Of a DNA stretch of 42,106 nucleotides, positions 7,919 through 16,022 are shown piece after piece. The DNA is taken from NCBI RefSeq assembly GCF_003710905.1, contig NZ_RHHV01000026.1:1-42106 (forward strand), written 5' to 3'. This stretch comes from Brevibacillus parabrevis. Lineage in GTDB: Bacteria; Bacillota; Bacilli; Brevibacillales; Brevibacillaceae. Below the pieces are notes generated by a model. That model was given only the letters and a program-made list of their open reading frames with translations. It was not told the origin of the DNA and did no database searches. A program made the position numbers and the translations under genes. Within the stretch, counting starts at the first letter, position 1. Each line of letters begins with the position of its first letter.

Positions 7919-9562
7919 CTAGAAACCAGTAATGGCAATCACGCTCGGCAAAGCTGCTGCATTTCCGCCTTTTGGCCAATGGCTGGTTGGCTGGCTGTAG
8001 TCCTTGAGGTTTTCGCCCGGATGCTGTACCGACAAAAACAGCGTTGTTTCATCAGGCGTAAACCAAGGCCCTGTCATTTCCGCGCCTACCGGAGCAGAGG
8101 CAAACTGTGCAGCCTGTCCTTTGTTGTTGCCCGTAGTCGGAATGAAAAATACCCCGTTGTTCCCAAACGATTTGTAAATCCCGCTGTTCATGGAGGAAGA
8201 AGAGATGTCCGTAACGACCCACAGGTTGCCTGCGCTGTCAAACGCCATGTTGTCCGGCGCAGCAAAACCGCTTTGCGGACCGCCTGCGGCAAAAATCTCA
8301 AACGTGAACTCGCCGCCTGCATGGTTGTTGTCTTTTTCGAACAAACGCACGATTTGCCCGTAGAAGTTGCCATGCTTGTCGTTGTTCGTCAGGGCGATGA
8401 ACACGGAACCGTCAATCGGATGGACTTCCAGATCTTCAGGGCGATCCATCGGAGTAGCCCCAACCGCTTTGGAAGCTTCGCGGCAATTGACCAAAACGTC
8501 AGCCTGGGAAGCAAACAGCGGCTTGCCTTCCGCATTCACAGCTTTTTTCAAAGCGTCATTGGTGGCCAAATCCAGCGCGACCCATTTGCCTTTGCCAAAG
8601 TTGGCGACATAAAGCGTCCCTTCCTCCAGCAGCCGGGAATTGCCTTTCCCCGCCTTCGGATCAAACTTCGCTTTGGAAACGTATTTGTACACGTACTGGT
8701 CTTTGGCATCATCGCCCATGTATACGACCAGTTGACCTGATGGCGCCAGCACCATGGCAGTATTCTCGTGGGAGAAGCGGCCGAGCGCTGTATGCTTTTT
8801 CGGAGTCGACTTCGGATCAAACGGATCTACTTCAATAACCCAGCCATAATGGTTTGCCTCAGGCAGCTTGCAATCGCCTACGACGTCCATGTAGTTTTCC
8901 TCACAGGAAAGAACTGTATTCCACAGTGTCACGCCGCCAGAGCAGTTGGCAAACGTCCCGGTTACTTCTTTGGCGATCGAAGCTGCCGGCCCTGTCAGTA
9001 CGTGTTTGGTCAGCCCGCTGACACGACGGCCGTACTTGGAGTCCGCAACCAGCTTCCACTTGCCTTGTTCCTTTTTGATTTCGATGACAGAGCCGCCCAG
9101 CGCGTACAAATACTTTTTGATTTGCTCGGGAGTGCGCTTGTTGTCTTCTGCGTCCGCTTTCAAGTAATCGTATCCGTTCACGTAATATTCCAACTCACCT
9201 AAATATTCGTGATTTACCCAAAGCAGTCCATGGTCTGATTTGCCCTCGATGGGCAGAAAACAGGTGAAGTCATTGTTGAAGCCAAAAGTGTCGCCAGCCG
9301 CGTTGATCTTGTCTCCATAGGAAGCGATCACATCGTACTTGAATCCCTCTGGCAGGACGACGTCGTCTTTCGTTGTCGGATGGATTTCCTTGAACTTCGG
9401 GTTGAAATGGTGGTTTTTTGTTTCGAGGCCAAACAGATGATCGGCTGTTTTTCTAGACAAGGTACTGCCTGCTGCCAAGGCAGGGATTCCGGTTGCCATC
9501 GATGCCAGTGCTGCTGTACCTGCTCCTAGATAAGTCAAAAACTGTCGACGATTTACATCCAT
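7919..9562 (-). CDS. phoX: PhoX-family (DUF839) alkaline phosphatase with Tat signal peptide
   Basis: Predicted secreted calcium/iron-dependent phosphomonoesterase. The 547-aa protein starts at the ATG preceded by AAGGAGAG; the open frame extends further upstream but has no credible start there. Residues 1-31 form a Tat signal (NRRQFLTYLG, hydrophobic core, ALA near residue 30). PhoX-type motifs are present: NCSGG...WNTVLSCEENY (about residues 204-223), whose Cys is an iron ligand in characterised PhoX, GRFSHENTAMV, RPEDLEVHP, and a late GPWFTPDETTLFLSVQHPG. It is followed directly by tatA and tatC and preceded by a four-hexamer Pho-box array, so it is most likely a PhoP-controlled phosphatase exported by its own Tat system. 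Confidence 0.93.
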   Translation of the reverse strand: MDVNRRQFLTYLGAGTAALASMATGIPALAAGSTLSRKTADHLFGLETKNHHFNPKFKEIHPTTKDDVVLPEGFKYDVIASYGDKINAAGDTFGFNNDFTCFLPIEGKSDHGLLWVNHEYLGELEYYVNGYDYLKADAEDNKRTPEQIKKYLYALGGSVIEIKKEQGKWKLVADSKYGRRVSGLTKHVLTGPAASIAKEVTGTFANCSGGVTLWNTVLSCEENYMDVVGDCKLPEANHYGWVIEVDPFDPKSTPKKHTALGRFSHENTAMVLAPSGQLVVYMGDDAKDQYVYKYVSKAKFDPKAGKGNSRLLEEGTLYVANFGKGKWVALDLATNDALKKAVNAEGKPLFASQADVLVNCREASKAVGATPMDRPEDLEVHPIDGSVFIALTNNDKHGNFYGQIVRLFEKDNNHAGGEFTFEIFAAGGPQSGFAAPDNMAFDSAGNLWVVTDISSSSMNSGIYKSFGNNGVFFIPTTGNNKGQAAQFASAPVGAEMTGPWFTPDETTLFLSVQHPGENLKDYSQPTSHWPKGGNAAALPSVIAITGF

Positions 9563-9595
9563 TTCACTCTCTCCTTTTTCGCCATCTTTCGCTTC

Positions 9596-9601
9596 ATTGT
9601 A
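9596..9601 (-). promoter_or_regulatory. -10 box of the phoX promoter
   Basis: TACAAT on the minus strand about 33 nt before the phoX start, with no good -35 but with PhoP-type hexamers occupying that region. This is the usual design of a PhoP-activated promoter. Confidence 0.6.
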
Positions 9602-9610
9602 CAAGCCGAA

Positions 9611-9649
9611 TGTCGAGAGAGAGTAAACGCTGTATAAAGAGTCTGTAAA
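9611..9649 (-). promoter_or_regulatory. Pho box: four PhoP-type hexamers with 11-bp period
   Basis: On the minus strand TTTACA (9644-9649), TTTATA (9633-9638), TTTACT (9622-9627) and TCGACA (9611-9616) are each separated by exactly 5 nt. The Bacillus PhoP consensus is TT(A/C/T)A(C/T)A repeats with about 5-nt spacers. The first two match fully, the third in 5 of 6 positions, and the fourth is degenerate. The array sits just upstream of the TACAAT -10 box. Confidence 0.8.
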
Positions 9650-9651
9650 TG

Positions 9652-9680
9652 AAAAAACCGCCTGAAATAGGCGATTTTTG
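9652..9680 (-). terminator. pabA terminator
   Basis: Stem CGCCT / AGGCG flanked by A/T pairs, with TTTTTT on the minus strand. It separates the pabB-pabA transcript from the Pho-type promoter of phoX. Confidence 0.85.
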
Positions 9681-9692
9681 TCGTGTATGCAT

Positions 9693-10280
9693 TCATGATC
9701 CTGTCGTATGTCGGGCGTAGGTGGTGAGGAAGTTTTGCAGTAGCTGTTTGCCGTGCTCGGTAATAATCGATTCGGGGTGGAACTGCACGCCCTCAATCGG
9801 ATATTCCCGATGGCGCAATGCCATGATCTCGCCTTCAGCGGTTCGCGCCGTAATTTCCAGCTCACTCGGGATGGACGCTTCCTCCACAATCAAGGAGTGA
9901 TAACGTGCCGCTGTAAAAGGGGAAGGAATGCCCTGAAAAATCGTCTTCCCGTCGTGAATGACCTCAGACGTTTTGCCGTGCATCAACCGTTCGGCGCGAA
10001 TGACTTTTGCTCCAAACACTTGTCCAATCGACTGGTGTCCCAGGCACACTCCCAAAATCGGGATTTTCCCCGCAAAGTGGCGAATGGCCTCCATGCTGAT
10101 CCCCGCTTCGTTTGGCGTGCACGGGCCAGGCGAGATCATCAAGTAATCGGGAGCCAGCCGCTCGATTTCTTCCAGCGTGATTTTGTCGTTGCGGTACACT
10201 TGCAGCTCTTCGCCAAGCTCACCTACATACTGCACCAGGTTGTACGTAAAGGAATCATAGTTATCGATCATTAAAATCAT
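9693..10280 (-). CDS. pabA: Aminodeoxychorismate/anthranilate synthase glutamine amidotransferase subunit
   Basis: Supplies ammonia from glutamine to PabB and, in B. subtilis, also to TrpE. The 195-aa class-I amidotransferase begins MILMIDNYDSFTYNL. It has the nucleophile loop GVCLGHQSIGQ (Cys near residue 79), GKTSEVIHDGKTIF, and the catalytic His-Glu in GVQFHPESI (about residues 167-175). I start it at the ATG at 10280 preceded by GAGGAG. A TTG seven codons further upstream is in frame but has no ribosome-binding site. It begins 18 nt after the pabB stop and ends at a strong terminator. No other trpG is visible, so dual use is plausible. Confidence 0.96.
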   Translation of the reverse strand: MILMIDNYDSFTYNLVQYVGELGEELQVYRNDKITLEEIERLAPDYLMISPGPCTPNEAGISMEAIRHFAGKIPILGVCLGHQSIGQVFGAKVIRAERLMHGKTSEVIHDGKTIFQGIPSPFTAARYHSLIVEEASIPSELEITARTAEGEIMALRHREYPIEGVQFHPESIITEHGKQLLQNFLTTYARHTTGS

Positions 10281-10297
10281 CTTACTCTCATCTCCTC

Positions 10298-11791
10298 TCA
10301 ACTCATCGTTCTCTGCTCGCTAATCTCTAGGGCCTTCCACAACGCTTCTGCCTTTTTCAAAGACTCGGCGTACTCCGCCTCGGGGACAGAGTCGATCACA
10401 ATGCCTGCTCCTGCCTGCACATGAGCCATTCCATCCTTGACGACCATCGTCCGGATGGCAATATTGACCTCTACATCGCCGTTAAAGCCAAACCAGCCGA
10501 TTGATCCTGTGTACACGCCACGTTTGACCGGCTCCAGCTCCTCGATGATTTCCATCGTCCGAACTTTTGGCGCTCCGGTAATCGTTCCGCCCGGAAAAGT
10601 GGCCGCTACCGCATCGAAAGCATCTTTGCCCTGGGCCAGCTCTCCTTTTACATGGGAGACGATATGCATCACGTGCGAGTATTTCTCCACGACCATGAAC
10701 TCGCTGACCTCCACGCTGCCAAAACGACAGACGCGGCCCAGGTCATTGCGTTCCAAATCGACCAGCATCACGTGCTCTGCGCGCTCCTTTTCGTTGTCGA
10801 TCAGCTCACGCGCCAATGCCTCATCCTGCTCATCGGTTTGCCCGCGCGGACGCGTCCCTGCGATCGGGCGTGTATGAACTTCCCCGCCCTTGACCTTCAC
10901 CAACAGCTCAGGGGAAGCGCTGACCAGCTGAAACTCCGGGAAGCTGAGGTAGCCCATGTAAGGAGACGGATTCAGCTTGCGCAGCACCTGATACACATCC
11001 GGCGCCGTCACCTGCATTGGTTTGCTTTGCCGCACAGACAGGTTCACCTGGAAAACGTCGCCTTGGGCGATATACTCCTGAACCCGACGGACGGCATCCT
11101 CGAACTGATCTTTGGCAAAAGACACCGCTGCTGGCGTCTCATGAACCAGCGGTCTTTTGCGCAATTGCTCCCAGTCTTCGGTATCCGTCTTCGCCACAAG
11201 ATTTTCCAGTGAATTCAGCCTTTTTGCAAGGCGTTCCTCCGCTCGGCGATAAGTCTCTTCGCTCAACTCTTTTGCAGACAAATGAGTCAGACAGACGATC
11301 TCTCGCGTCTGATGATCAAAGACAACAAGGTCTTGCATTATCATAACATACAGGTCTGGCAACTGTAAGTCGTCCGTTGCGATCTCGGGAAGCGTAGGCT
11401 CAAAAAAGCGGTTCATATCATAGCTGAGATACCCCACTGCCCCACCGGAAAAATCAGGCATATCTGGAACGACTGGCGTGCGATAGCGGGCAAGCAATTT
11501 TCGCAATGCATCAAGCGGTTGGTCCGCTTCCACATTTTCTACCTGACCATCGGGGTAGACAGCGATCGTTTCCCCTCGCTGACTGCGCAAGGTAGCTACA
11601 GGCTGATAAGCCAAAAACGTGTACCTTCCCACTCGGCCGCTTTCCAAAAGAACAGCATCCTGCATGGACGGCTGCAAGGCAGTCAGCACCTGCCAAGGAT
11701 CGATTTCGGAAGACCATTTACCGCGAAGAGCAAGAGGAACAAAAGGATATGTCAATGCGTACGACTGGCACTGGGCAAAGGTAGGGAACAT
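10298..11791 (-). CDS. pabB: Aminodeoxychorismate synthase component I
   Basis: Aminates chorismate with ammonia from PabA to form 4-amino-4-deoxychorismate. The chorismate-binding domain covers about residues 220-490, with FPGGTITGAPKVRTMEIIEELEP, RNDLGRV, GSIGWFG and NIAIRTMV. Features are mixed between PabB and TrpE. The PIAGTRPRG loop has Ala where E. coli PabB has its special Lys, and SHVMHIVS is TrpE-like. The neighbouring pab/fol genes favour PabB. The start is uncertain. A GTG at 11821 is in frame but would be about 7 nt from the predicted transcript start with no ribosome-binding site. The ATG at 11791 (497 aa) begins with a normal MFPTFAQCQ N-terminus and has a distant GGAG. Confidence 0.93.
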   Translation of the reverse strand: MFPTFAQCQSYALTYPFVPLALRGKWSSEIDPWQVLTALQPSMQDAVLLESGRVGRYTFLAYQPVATLRSQRGETIAVYPDGQVENVEADQPLDALRKLLARYRTPVVPDMPDFSGGAVGYLSYDMNRFFEPTLPEIATDDLQLPDLYVMIMQDLVVFDHQTREIVCLTHLSAKELSEETYRRAEERLAKRLNSLENLVAKTDTEDWEQLRKRPLVHETPAAVSFAKDQFEDAVRRVQEYIAQGDVFQVNLSVRQSKPMQVTAPDVYQVLRKLNPSPYMGYLSFPEFQLVSASPELLVKVKGGEVHTRPIAGTRPRGQTDEQDEALARELIDNEKERAEHVMLVDLERNDLGRVCRFGSVEVSEFMVVEKYSHVMHIVSHVKGELAQGKDAFDAVAATFPGGTITGAPKVRTMEIIEELEPVKRGVYTGSIGWFGFNGDVEVNIAIRTMVVKDGMAHVQAGAGIVIDSVPEAEYAESLKKAEALWKALEISEQRTMS

Positions 11792-11834
11792 CAATTTCGC
11801 TTCACGCTCCGGTTTTTTCACTATTTATCCGTTC

Positions 11835-11840
11835 ATTATA
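11835..11840 (-). promoter_or_regulatory. -10 box of the pabB promoter
   Basis: Consensus TATAAT on the minus strand 44 nt before the ATG at 11791. The -35 region overlaps the T-tract of the cysK terminator and is weak (TTTCTT at 17 nt). Confidence 0.5.
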
Positions 11841-11849
11841 TAGTCGTCC

Positions 11850-11895
11850 CAGGCAAAAAGAAAAGACCACGCAGCCAAAATGGCATACCGTGGCC
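11850..11895 (-). terminator. cysK terminator
   Basis: Stem GGCCACG / CGTGGTC (one G-U) with an inner GCC / GGC pair, followed on the minus strand by TTTTCTTTTT. It lies about 20 nt after the cysK stop. Confidence 0.85.
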
Positions 11896-11913
11896 TCCCG
11901 TATTTTTTGCCAA

Positions 11914-12846
11914 TCAATCCTCGAATTGGTACAGAGGAGTAGACAGGTAGCGTTCGCCGTTGGATGGGATGATGGCGATGACTTTTTTGCCTTTGCCCAG
12001 CTTGGCAGCTACTTGCAAAGCCGCATGGATCGCTGCCCCCGAAGAAATGCCGCCGAGAATGCCTTCCTTGCGAGCTACTTGGCGAGCTGTTTCAAAAGCT
12101 TCCTCGTTCTCTACCTTGATGATTTCGTCGTAAATTTGCGTATCAAGAATTTCCGGAACAAAGCCTGCTCCGATTCCTTGAATTTTGTGCGGTCCTGGCT
12201 TGCCGCCGGACAATACTGGGGATGCTGCCGGCTCTACGGCAACGATCCGCACGTCTGGGTAGTGCTCGCGCAAGACTTGACCGACACCTGTGATCGTTCC
12301 GCCTGTTCCGATCCCGGAAATAAAAGCATCAACGCCGCCAATTTCCTTTGCCTGCTCCAACAGCTCACGCGCTGTCGTATCGCGGTGCACAGCAGGGTTG
12401 GCTTTGTTTTTGAATTGTTGCGGAATAAAGTAGGTGCTGTCTTCTTTTGCAAGCTCTTCCGCTTTGCGAATCGCTCCGCCCATTCCTTCGGCACCTGGAG
12501 TGAGCACCAGTTCCGCACCATACGCGCGCAGCAAGTTGCGGCGCTCGATACTCATCGTCTCCGGCATGACCAGAATGGCGCGATAGCCTTTTGCAGCAGC
12601 GACCATCGCCAGGCCGATTCCTGTATTTCCGCTCGTCGGTTCAATGATCGTATCCCCTGGCTTCAGGCTGCCATCCGCTTCGGCTGCCTCAATCATCGCA
12701 AGCGCGATCCGATCTTTCACGCTGCTTCCCGGGTTGAAAAACTCAAGCTTCAAGTAAACATCTGCGATATCTTCGGTGACAACACGATTCAGCTTCACAA
12801 GCGGAGTAAATCCAATCAAATCAGTAATGGAATTAGCCACGCGCAT
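11914..12846 (-). CDS. cysK: Cysteine synthase (O-acetylserine sulfhydrylase)
   Basis: PLP enzyme making cysteine from O-acetylserine and sulfide. The 310-aa length is typical. The PLP lysine lies in the PGSSVKDRIA motif (about residue 44), the substrate loop is PTSGNTGIGLAMV, and the phosphate-binding loop GIGTGGTITGVG lies near residues 179-190. The C-terminus ends SNGERYLSTPLYQFED, as in other CysK proteins. The start has AAGGGG upstream. It has its own consensus promoter overlapping the end of the foldase gene and its own terminator, so it can be expressed independently although it sits in the hslO-yacD-cysK order of B. subtilis. Confidence 0.97.
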   Translation of the reverse strand: MRVANSITDLIGFTPLVKLNRVVTEDIADVYLKLEFFNPGSSVKDRIALAMIEAAEADGSLKPGDTIIEPTSGNTGIGLAMVAAAKGYRAILVMPETMSIERRNLLRAYGAELVLTPGAEGMGGAIRKAEELAKEDSTYFIPQQFKNKANPAVHRDTTARELLEQAKEIGGVDAFISGIGTGGTITGVGQVLREHYPDVRIVAVEPAASPVLSGGKPGPHKIQGIGAGFVPEILDTQIYDEIIKVENEEAFETARQVARKEGILGGISSGAAIHAALQVAAKLGKGKKVIAIIPSNGERYLSTPLYQFED

Positions 12847-12902
12847 ATGTCCTGCCCCCTTATATTAATAAGCCGAGTAAAACGCTAGGATTTATTGTCA
12901 TA

Positions 12903-12931
12903 ATTATATCAACGGTCGCCCATTTGGTCAA
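12903..12931 (-). promoter_or_regulatory. cysK promoter
   Basis: On the minus strand TTGACC (12926-12931), a 17-nt spacer and TATAAT (12903-12908), about 57 nt before the cysK start. The -35 overlaps the stop codon of the preceding gene. I saw no convincing CymR operator. Confidence 0.8.
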
Positions 12932-13830
12932 TGAGGCATTTGCCCAGAAATCTGAACGCCTACGGACTCGCGCATCCGCTCCAAAACCACATCGAGAGAT
13001 TCCACTTGCGCAAAGGCAATTTCCCGGCGCAATTCCTCTTTTACCTCGGCAAAAGTTCTCTGTGTCGCATCCCGCTTCTGCTCCAGGTGATAGATGACGT
13101 ATTGATCCCCGGTTTTGACTGCTCGGCTATTGTCTTTTGCCTTCAAGCTTTCTATTTCGTTCCACGCTTCATCAGGCAGCTTCGGGTCGCGCAGGGATAC
13201 CCACCCCAAATCTCCGCCTGTGGTCGCCGTTTTTTGGTCGATCGAGCGTTCCTTGGCGAGAGTCTGGAAATTGGCCCCCTGCTTTAATTCGGCCGCTACC
13301 TGCTCTGCTTCTTTTTGGGATGCAACGGCAATTTGATACAGTCGCACCTGCATCGGGCGCGTATACCGATCTGCCCGGCTTTCATATACTTTCATCACTT
13401 CGTCGTCACTAACCGAGATATCTTTGGTAGCCAATGTTTGCAGCAAAATTTGATAAGTAATCTCCCGCTTCACCGCATCAAGGCTCGTTCCAGCCTGCTT
13501 TTGCAGCGCTTGCTGAAACTCGCTGTCCGTACGGCTGCCATAGCTGTCGCGAATTTGTTCCAGTTCCTGCTCAACCTGTTTCGGATCGGCGCTGACACCC
13601 AAGCGCTTCGCCTCCTGAAAAACGACCTCCCGATTGATGAGATCGTTCAGAACCTGCTCCCCGAACTTCTGTTTGAGCGCCGATACATACTCGGCTTCAC
13701 TGATTTTCACCTCTCCGACGATAGCCGCAGGCTGCAGCTTGCCTGACGACTGGAACCAGGCCCAGGTCACGGCAAGCAACAGCAACACGAGCGCCCCAAT
13801 GAATGCCCACAACCCTTTTACATTGGTCAT
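12928..13830 (-). CDS. yacD: Membrane-anchored PpiC-type peptidyl-prolyl isomerase (YacD/PrsA-like foldase)
   Basis: Predicted extracytoplasmic foldase. The 300-aa protein has an N-terminal membrane anchor (about residues 7-25) with no lipobox Cys, unlike PrsA. A SurA-N-like helical region (about 40-140, including INREVVFQEAKRLG) follows, then a parvulin domain (about 155-250) with RLYQIAVAS, FQTLAKERSIDQKTATTGGDLGWV and GDQYVIYHLEQK. The start has GGGAGAGG upstream. The gene lies 37 nt after hslO and overlaps the cysK promoter. The position matches B. subtilis yacD. Its specific clients cannot be inferred. Confidence 0.92.
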   Translation of the reverse strand: MTNVKGLWAFIGALVLLLLAVTWAWFQSSGKLQPAAIVGEVKISEAEYVSALKQKFGEQVLNDLINREVVFQEAKRLGVSADPKQVEQELEQIRDSYGSRTDSEFQQALQKQAGTSLDAVKREITYQILLQTLATKDISVSDDEVMKVYESRADRYTRPMQVRLYQIAVASQKEAEQVAAELKQGANFQTLAKERSIDQKTATTGGDLGWVSLRDPKLPDEAWNEIESLKAKDNSRAVKTGDQYVIYHLEQKRDATQRTFAEVKEELRREIAFAQVESLDVVLERMRESVGVQISGQMPH

Positions 13831-13867
13831 GCCATCCTCTCCCTTAGTTGACGCCGCGCGATTGTCC

Positions 13868-14740
13868 TTACATGTCTTTCATGATGTTCTCTAACGCGGC
13901 TCTGTCATAGTGATAACGTTCATTGCAAAAATGACAGTGAACTTCCGCTTCGCCCTGCTCTTCAAGAAGACTCTCCATCTCTTCGCGTCCCATGCTGATC
14001 AGAGCCTGAACCACCTTGTCCTCGTTGCACTTGCAGTGGAATACAATGTCTGTGCGGCTCAGATACTTAGGCTCATCCAATACGCGCGCCAAAATTTCCT
14101 CCGGCGACAAGCCCTCGCCAATCATGCGGGAAACTTGCGGCAGCTGTCCCAAGCGTTCTTCGATTTTTGCCACGACCTCTTCAGGCGTGTTCGGCAAAAG
14201 CTGAAGAATAAAGCCGCCAGCCGCCAAGACGGAGCGGTCATCCGGGTTTACCAGCACACCTACGCCTACCGCTGACGGCGTTTGCTCGGACACGACAAAA
14301 TAGTAAGTGAGATCTTCCCCGATTTCACCTGAGACAATCGGCGAGCTGCCTTGATAAGGCTCTTTCAGTCCCAAATCTTTTGTCACGTACACAAAGCCTT
14401 CCGTTCCAACGGCACGCGCTACATCCAGCTTGCCTTTTTCATTCAGCTCGAAGTGCACTTGCGGGTTGGTAGCGTAGGCAATCCCTTCGCCATCGGCATT
14501 GGCCTCAGCGACGATCTGCCCAATCGGACCTCCCCCTTTTATTTTGACAGAGAGGCTCTCGTTTCCTTTTAACATGGCTCCCATCATCAGAGAGACGGTC
14601 AAAGTACGTCCTGTCGCTGCCGTTGCCGTGTTCCACATATCGTGGCGGCGGCGCACTTCTTCCACAATATCTGTCGTCCGTGCAGCAAAAGCACGTACGT
14701 GTCCGTCAAATCCGGTTGCTCTTATCAAATAATCGCTCAT
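13868..14740 (-). CDS. hslO: Redox-regulated chaperone Hsp33
   Basis: A holdase activated by oxidation of a zinc-bound cysteine cluster. The 290-aa protein has the typical N-terminal SDYLIRATGFDGHVRAFAA and the C-terminal redox switch with C-x-C (FHCKCNED, about residue 236) and C-x2-C (CHFCNERY, about residue 269), all four cysteines present. I start it at the ATG preceded by AAGGAGG; an in-frame upstream extension of 11 residues would remove that ribosome-binding site from its role. It is followed by yacD and cysK as in B. subtilis, but coaX, the usual upstream neighbour, is replaced by a sigma factor gene. Confidence 0.97.
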   Translation of the reverse strand: MSDYLIRATGFDGHVRAFAARTTDIVEEVRRRHDMWNTATAATGRTLTVSLMMGAMLKGNESLSVKIKGGGPIGQIVAEANADGEGIAYATNPQVHFELNEKGKLDVARAVGTEGFVYVTKDLGLKEPYQGSSPIVSGEIGEDLTYYFVVSEQTPSAVGVGVLVNPDDRSVLAAGGFILQLLPNTPEEVVAKIEERLGQLPQVSRMIGEGLSPEEILARVLDEPKYLSRTDIVFHCKCNEDKVVQALISMGREEMESLLEEQGEAEVHCHFCNERYHYDRAALENIMKDM

Positions 14741-14785
14741 CTGGCGATCCTCCTTCTTGCATCCAATGTTCAAATGGTCTTTATC

Positions 14786-14791
14786 AGTTTA
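14786..14791 (-). promoter_or_regulatory. Candidate extended -10 of the hslO promoter
   Basis: TGGTAAACT on the minus strand (extended -10, TGn plus TAAACT), about 46 nt before the hslO start. No clear -35. Confidence 0.35.
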
Positions 14792-14851
14792 CCACAAGAA
14801 GCCAGACGTACGCGCTTTCCACTGACTAAACGAACACTTGCAGACGATCGC

Positions 14852-14884
14852 AAAAGCAAAACCCCTTCCAGTAGTAGAAGGGGT
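14852..14884 (-). terminator. Terminator after the sigma factor gene
   Basis: Stem CCCCTTC / GAAGGGG with an 8-nt loop, followed on the minus strand by TTTTGCTTTTGC. It separates the sigma gene from hslO. Confidence 0.88.
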
Positions 14885-14895
14885 CGGTAATGACA

Positions 14896-15840
14896 TCAAG
14901 TCAGATAGTCTTTCAGAACTTTCGACGCTTTTTGCGTTCGCAATCGGTCAATCGTCGTCGCTTCAATCTGGCGGATTCGTTCGCGGGTCAGGCCAAACAT
15001 TTTGCCTACTTCCTCCAGCGTGTACACATGGTCATCATACAGACCGTAGCGCATGGAGATAATCTCTTGTGCCCGCGGGCTAAGCCGCTCCAGCGCTGCA
15101 TGCATCTGGGAGCGCAAGTCCACCTTTTCAATCCAGTCATCCAGCGAGGACAGTCCATCGTCCATGATTTCAGCGTAGCTCAGACACTCGTCCTCATGCT
15201 CCGCCAGCCATTTTTCGCTGTCCAGTTCGGCATCAATCGACTCCATTTTCATCATCAACGCCTGCTCGATTGCATCGACCTTTTCCAGTGGAATGTCGAG
15301 CAGTCCGGCAATTTCGTGTCGATCCGGCGTCCGGTTCAACGCGTGAATCAGATGCAACACTTGCTTTTGATACTGGCGAATTTGCTCATGCATGTGGACA
15401 GGAATGCGAATCAACGCACCTTTGTCATTGATTGCGCGGGTGATCGCCTGGGAAATCCACCAGTGCGAGTAATGATAGAGACGTACGCCGCGTCCCACAT
15501 CAAATTTGTCTATGGCGGTAAACAAACCAATCGTACCTTCCTGAATCAGGTCCAGGAACGGCATGCCTCTTCTCAAATGGCGCAAGGCTGTACTGACAAC
15601 GTAGCGCAAATAGGCGCGAACAATCGTTTCACGTGCCTCCATGTCGCCATGCTTCTGATAGCGAACCAGGCAAGCCAACTCTTCTTCTTTGTCCAACATG
15701 GGTGTTGCAGCGACGCTTTCCAAAAACAGCAAGGCGGACGTGTCAGACCGAAGCGATCTGGGCACCACGATCCCCAGCTGTGTTTCTACTTCCCGCCAAC
15801 GACTGGGAGTGGAATGGAATGAGGAGGTACTCAAAGTCAT
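14896..15840 (-). CDS. Group-2 (RpoS/SigA-related) sigma-70 family sigma factor
   Basis: Predicted alternative sigma factor. The 314-aa protein has a short N-terminus with no region 1.1, a region 1.2 remnant (about 35-55), region 2 (about 60-135, with FLDLIQEGTIGLFTAIDKFD and the -10-binding HYSHWWISQAITRAI), region 3 (about 140-215) and region 4 (about 245-305, HTH TLEEVGKMFGLTRERIRQIE). It is more like RpoS/cyanobacterial group 2 than Bacillus SigB/F/G. I use the ATG at 15840, 7 nt after GAGGG; a TTG two codons upstream is also in frame. It is monocistronic, bounded by the opp-type terminator upstream and its own downstream. The regulon is unknown. Confidence 0.9.
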   Translation of the reverse strand: MTLSTSSFHSTPSRWREVETQLGIVVPRSLRSDTSALLFLESVAATPMLDKEEELACLVRYQKHGDMEARETIVRAYLRYVVSTALRHLRRGMPFLDLIQEGTIGLFTAIDKFDVGRGVRLYHYSHWWISQAITRAINDKGALIRIPVHMHEQIRQYQKQVLHLIHALNRTPDRHEIAGLLDIPLEKVDAIEQALMMKMESIDAELDSEKWLAEHEDECLSYAEIMDDGLSSLDDWIEKVDLRSQMHAALERLSPRAQEIISMRYGLYDDHVYTLEEVGKMFGLTRERIRQIEATTIDRLRTQKASKVLKDYLT

Positions 15841-16022
15841 ATGCAACCCTCACTTCTCTGGAATGGGAGTTCACGATGAAGTTAGGCGAGTTTACGAAGT
15901 TGTTTACTGTAACCGTATTTCGACAAAACTTGTTTGATTCCTGCCAGTTTACAGAATATTAACAGTTCTCCCCTTTATGCGTTGTTTGTAAACCTTCCTT
16001 AATATAGAGGCGAGCCTGGTCG

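Noticed and set aside
9563..9889. 109-residue N-terminal extension of the PhoX-family protein
   Set aside because: It would cover the Pho box, promoter and pabA terminator and displace the twin-arginine signal from the N-terminus. The ATG at 9562 has a proper ribosome-binding site.
12847..12927. CymR operator or cysteine-responsive leader upstream of cysK
   Set aside because: The short leader contains a good promoter but nothing matching a CymR palindrome or a T-box/S-box structure.
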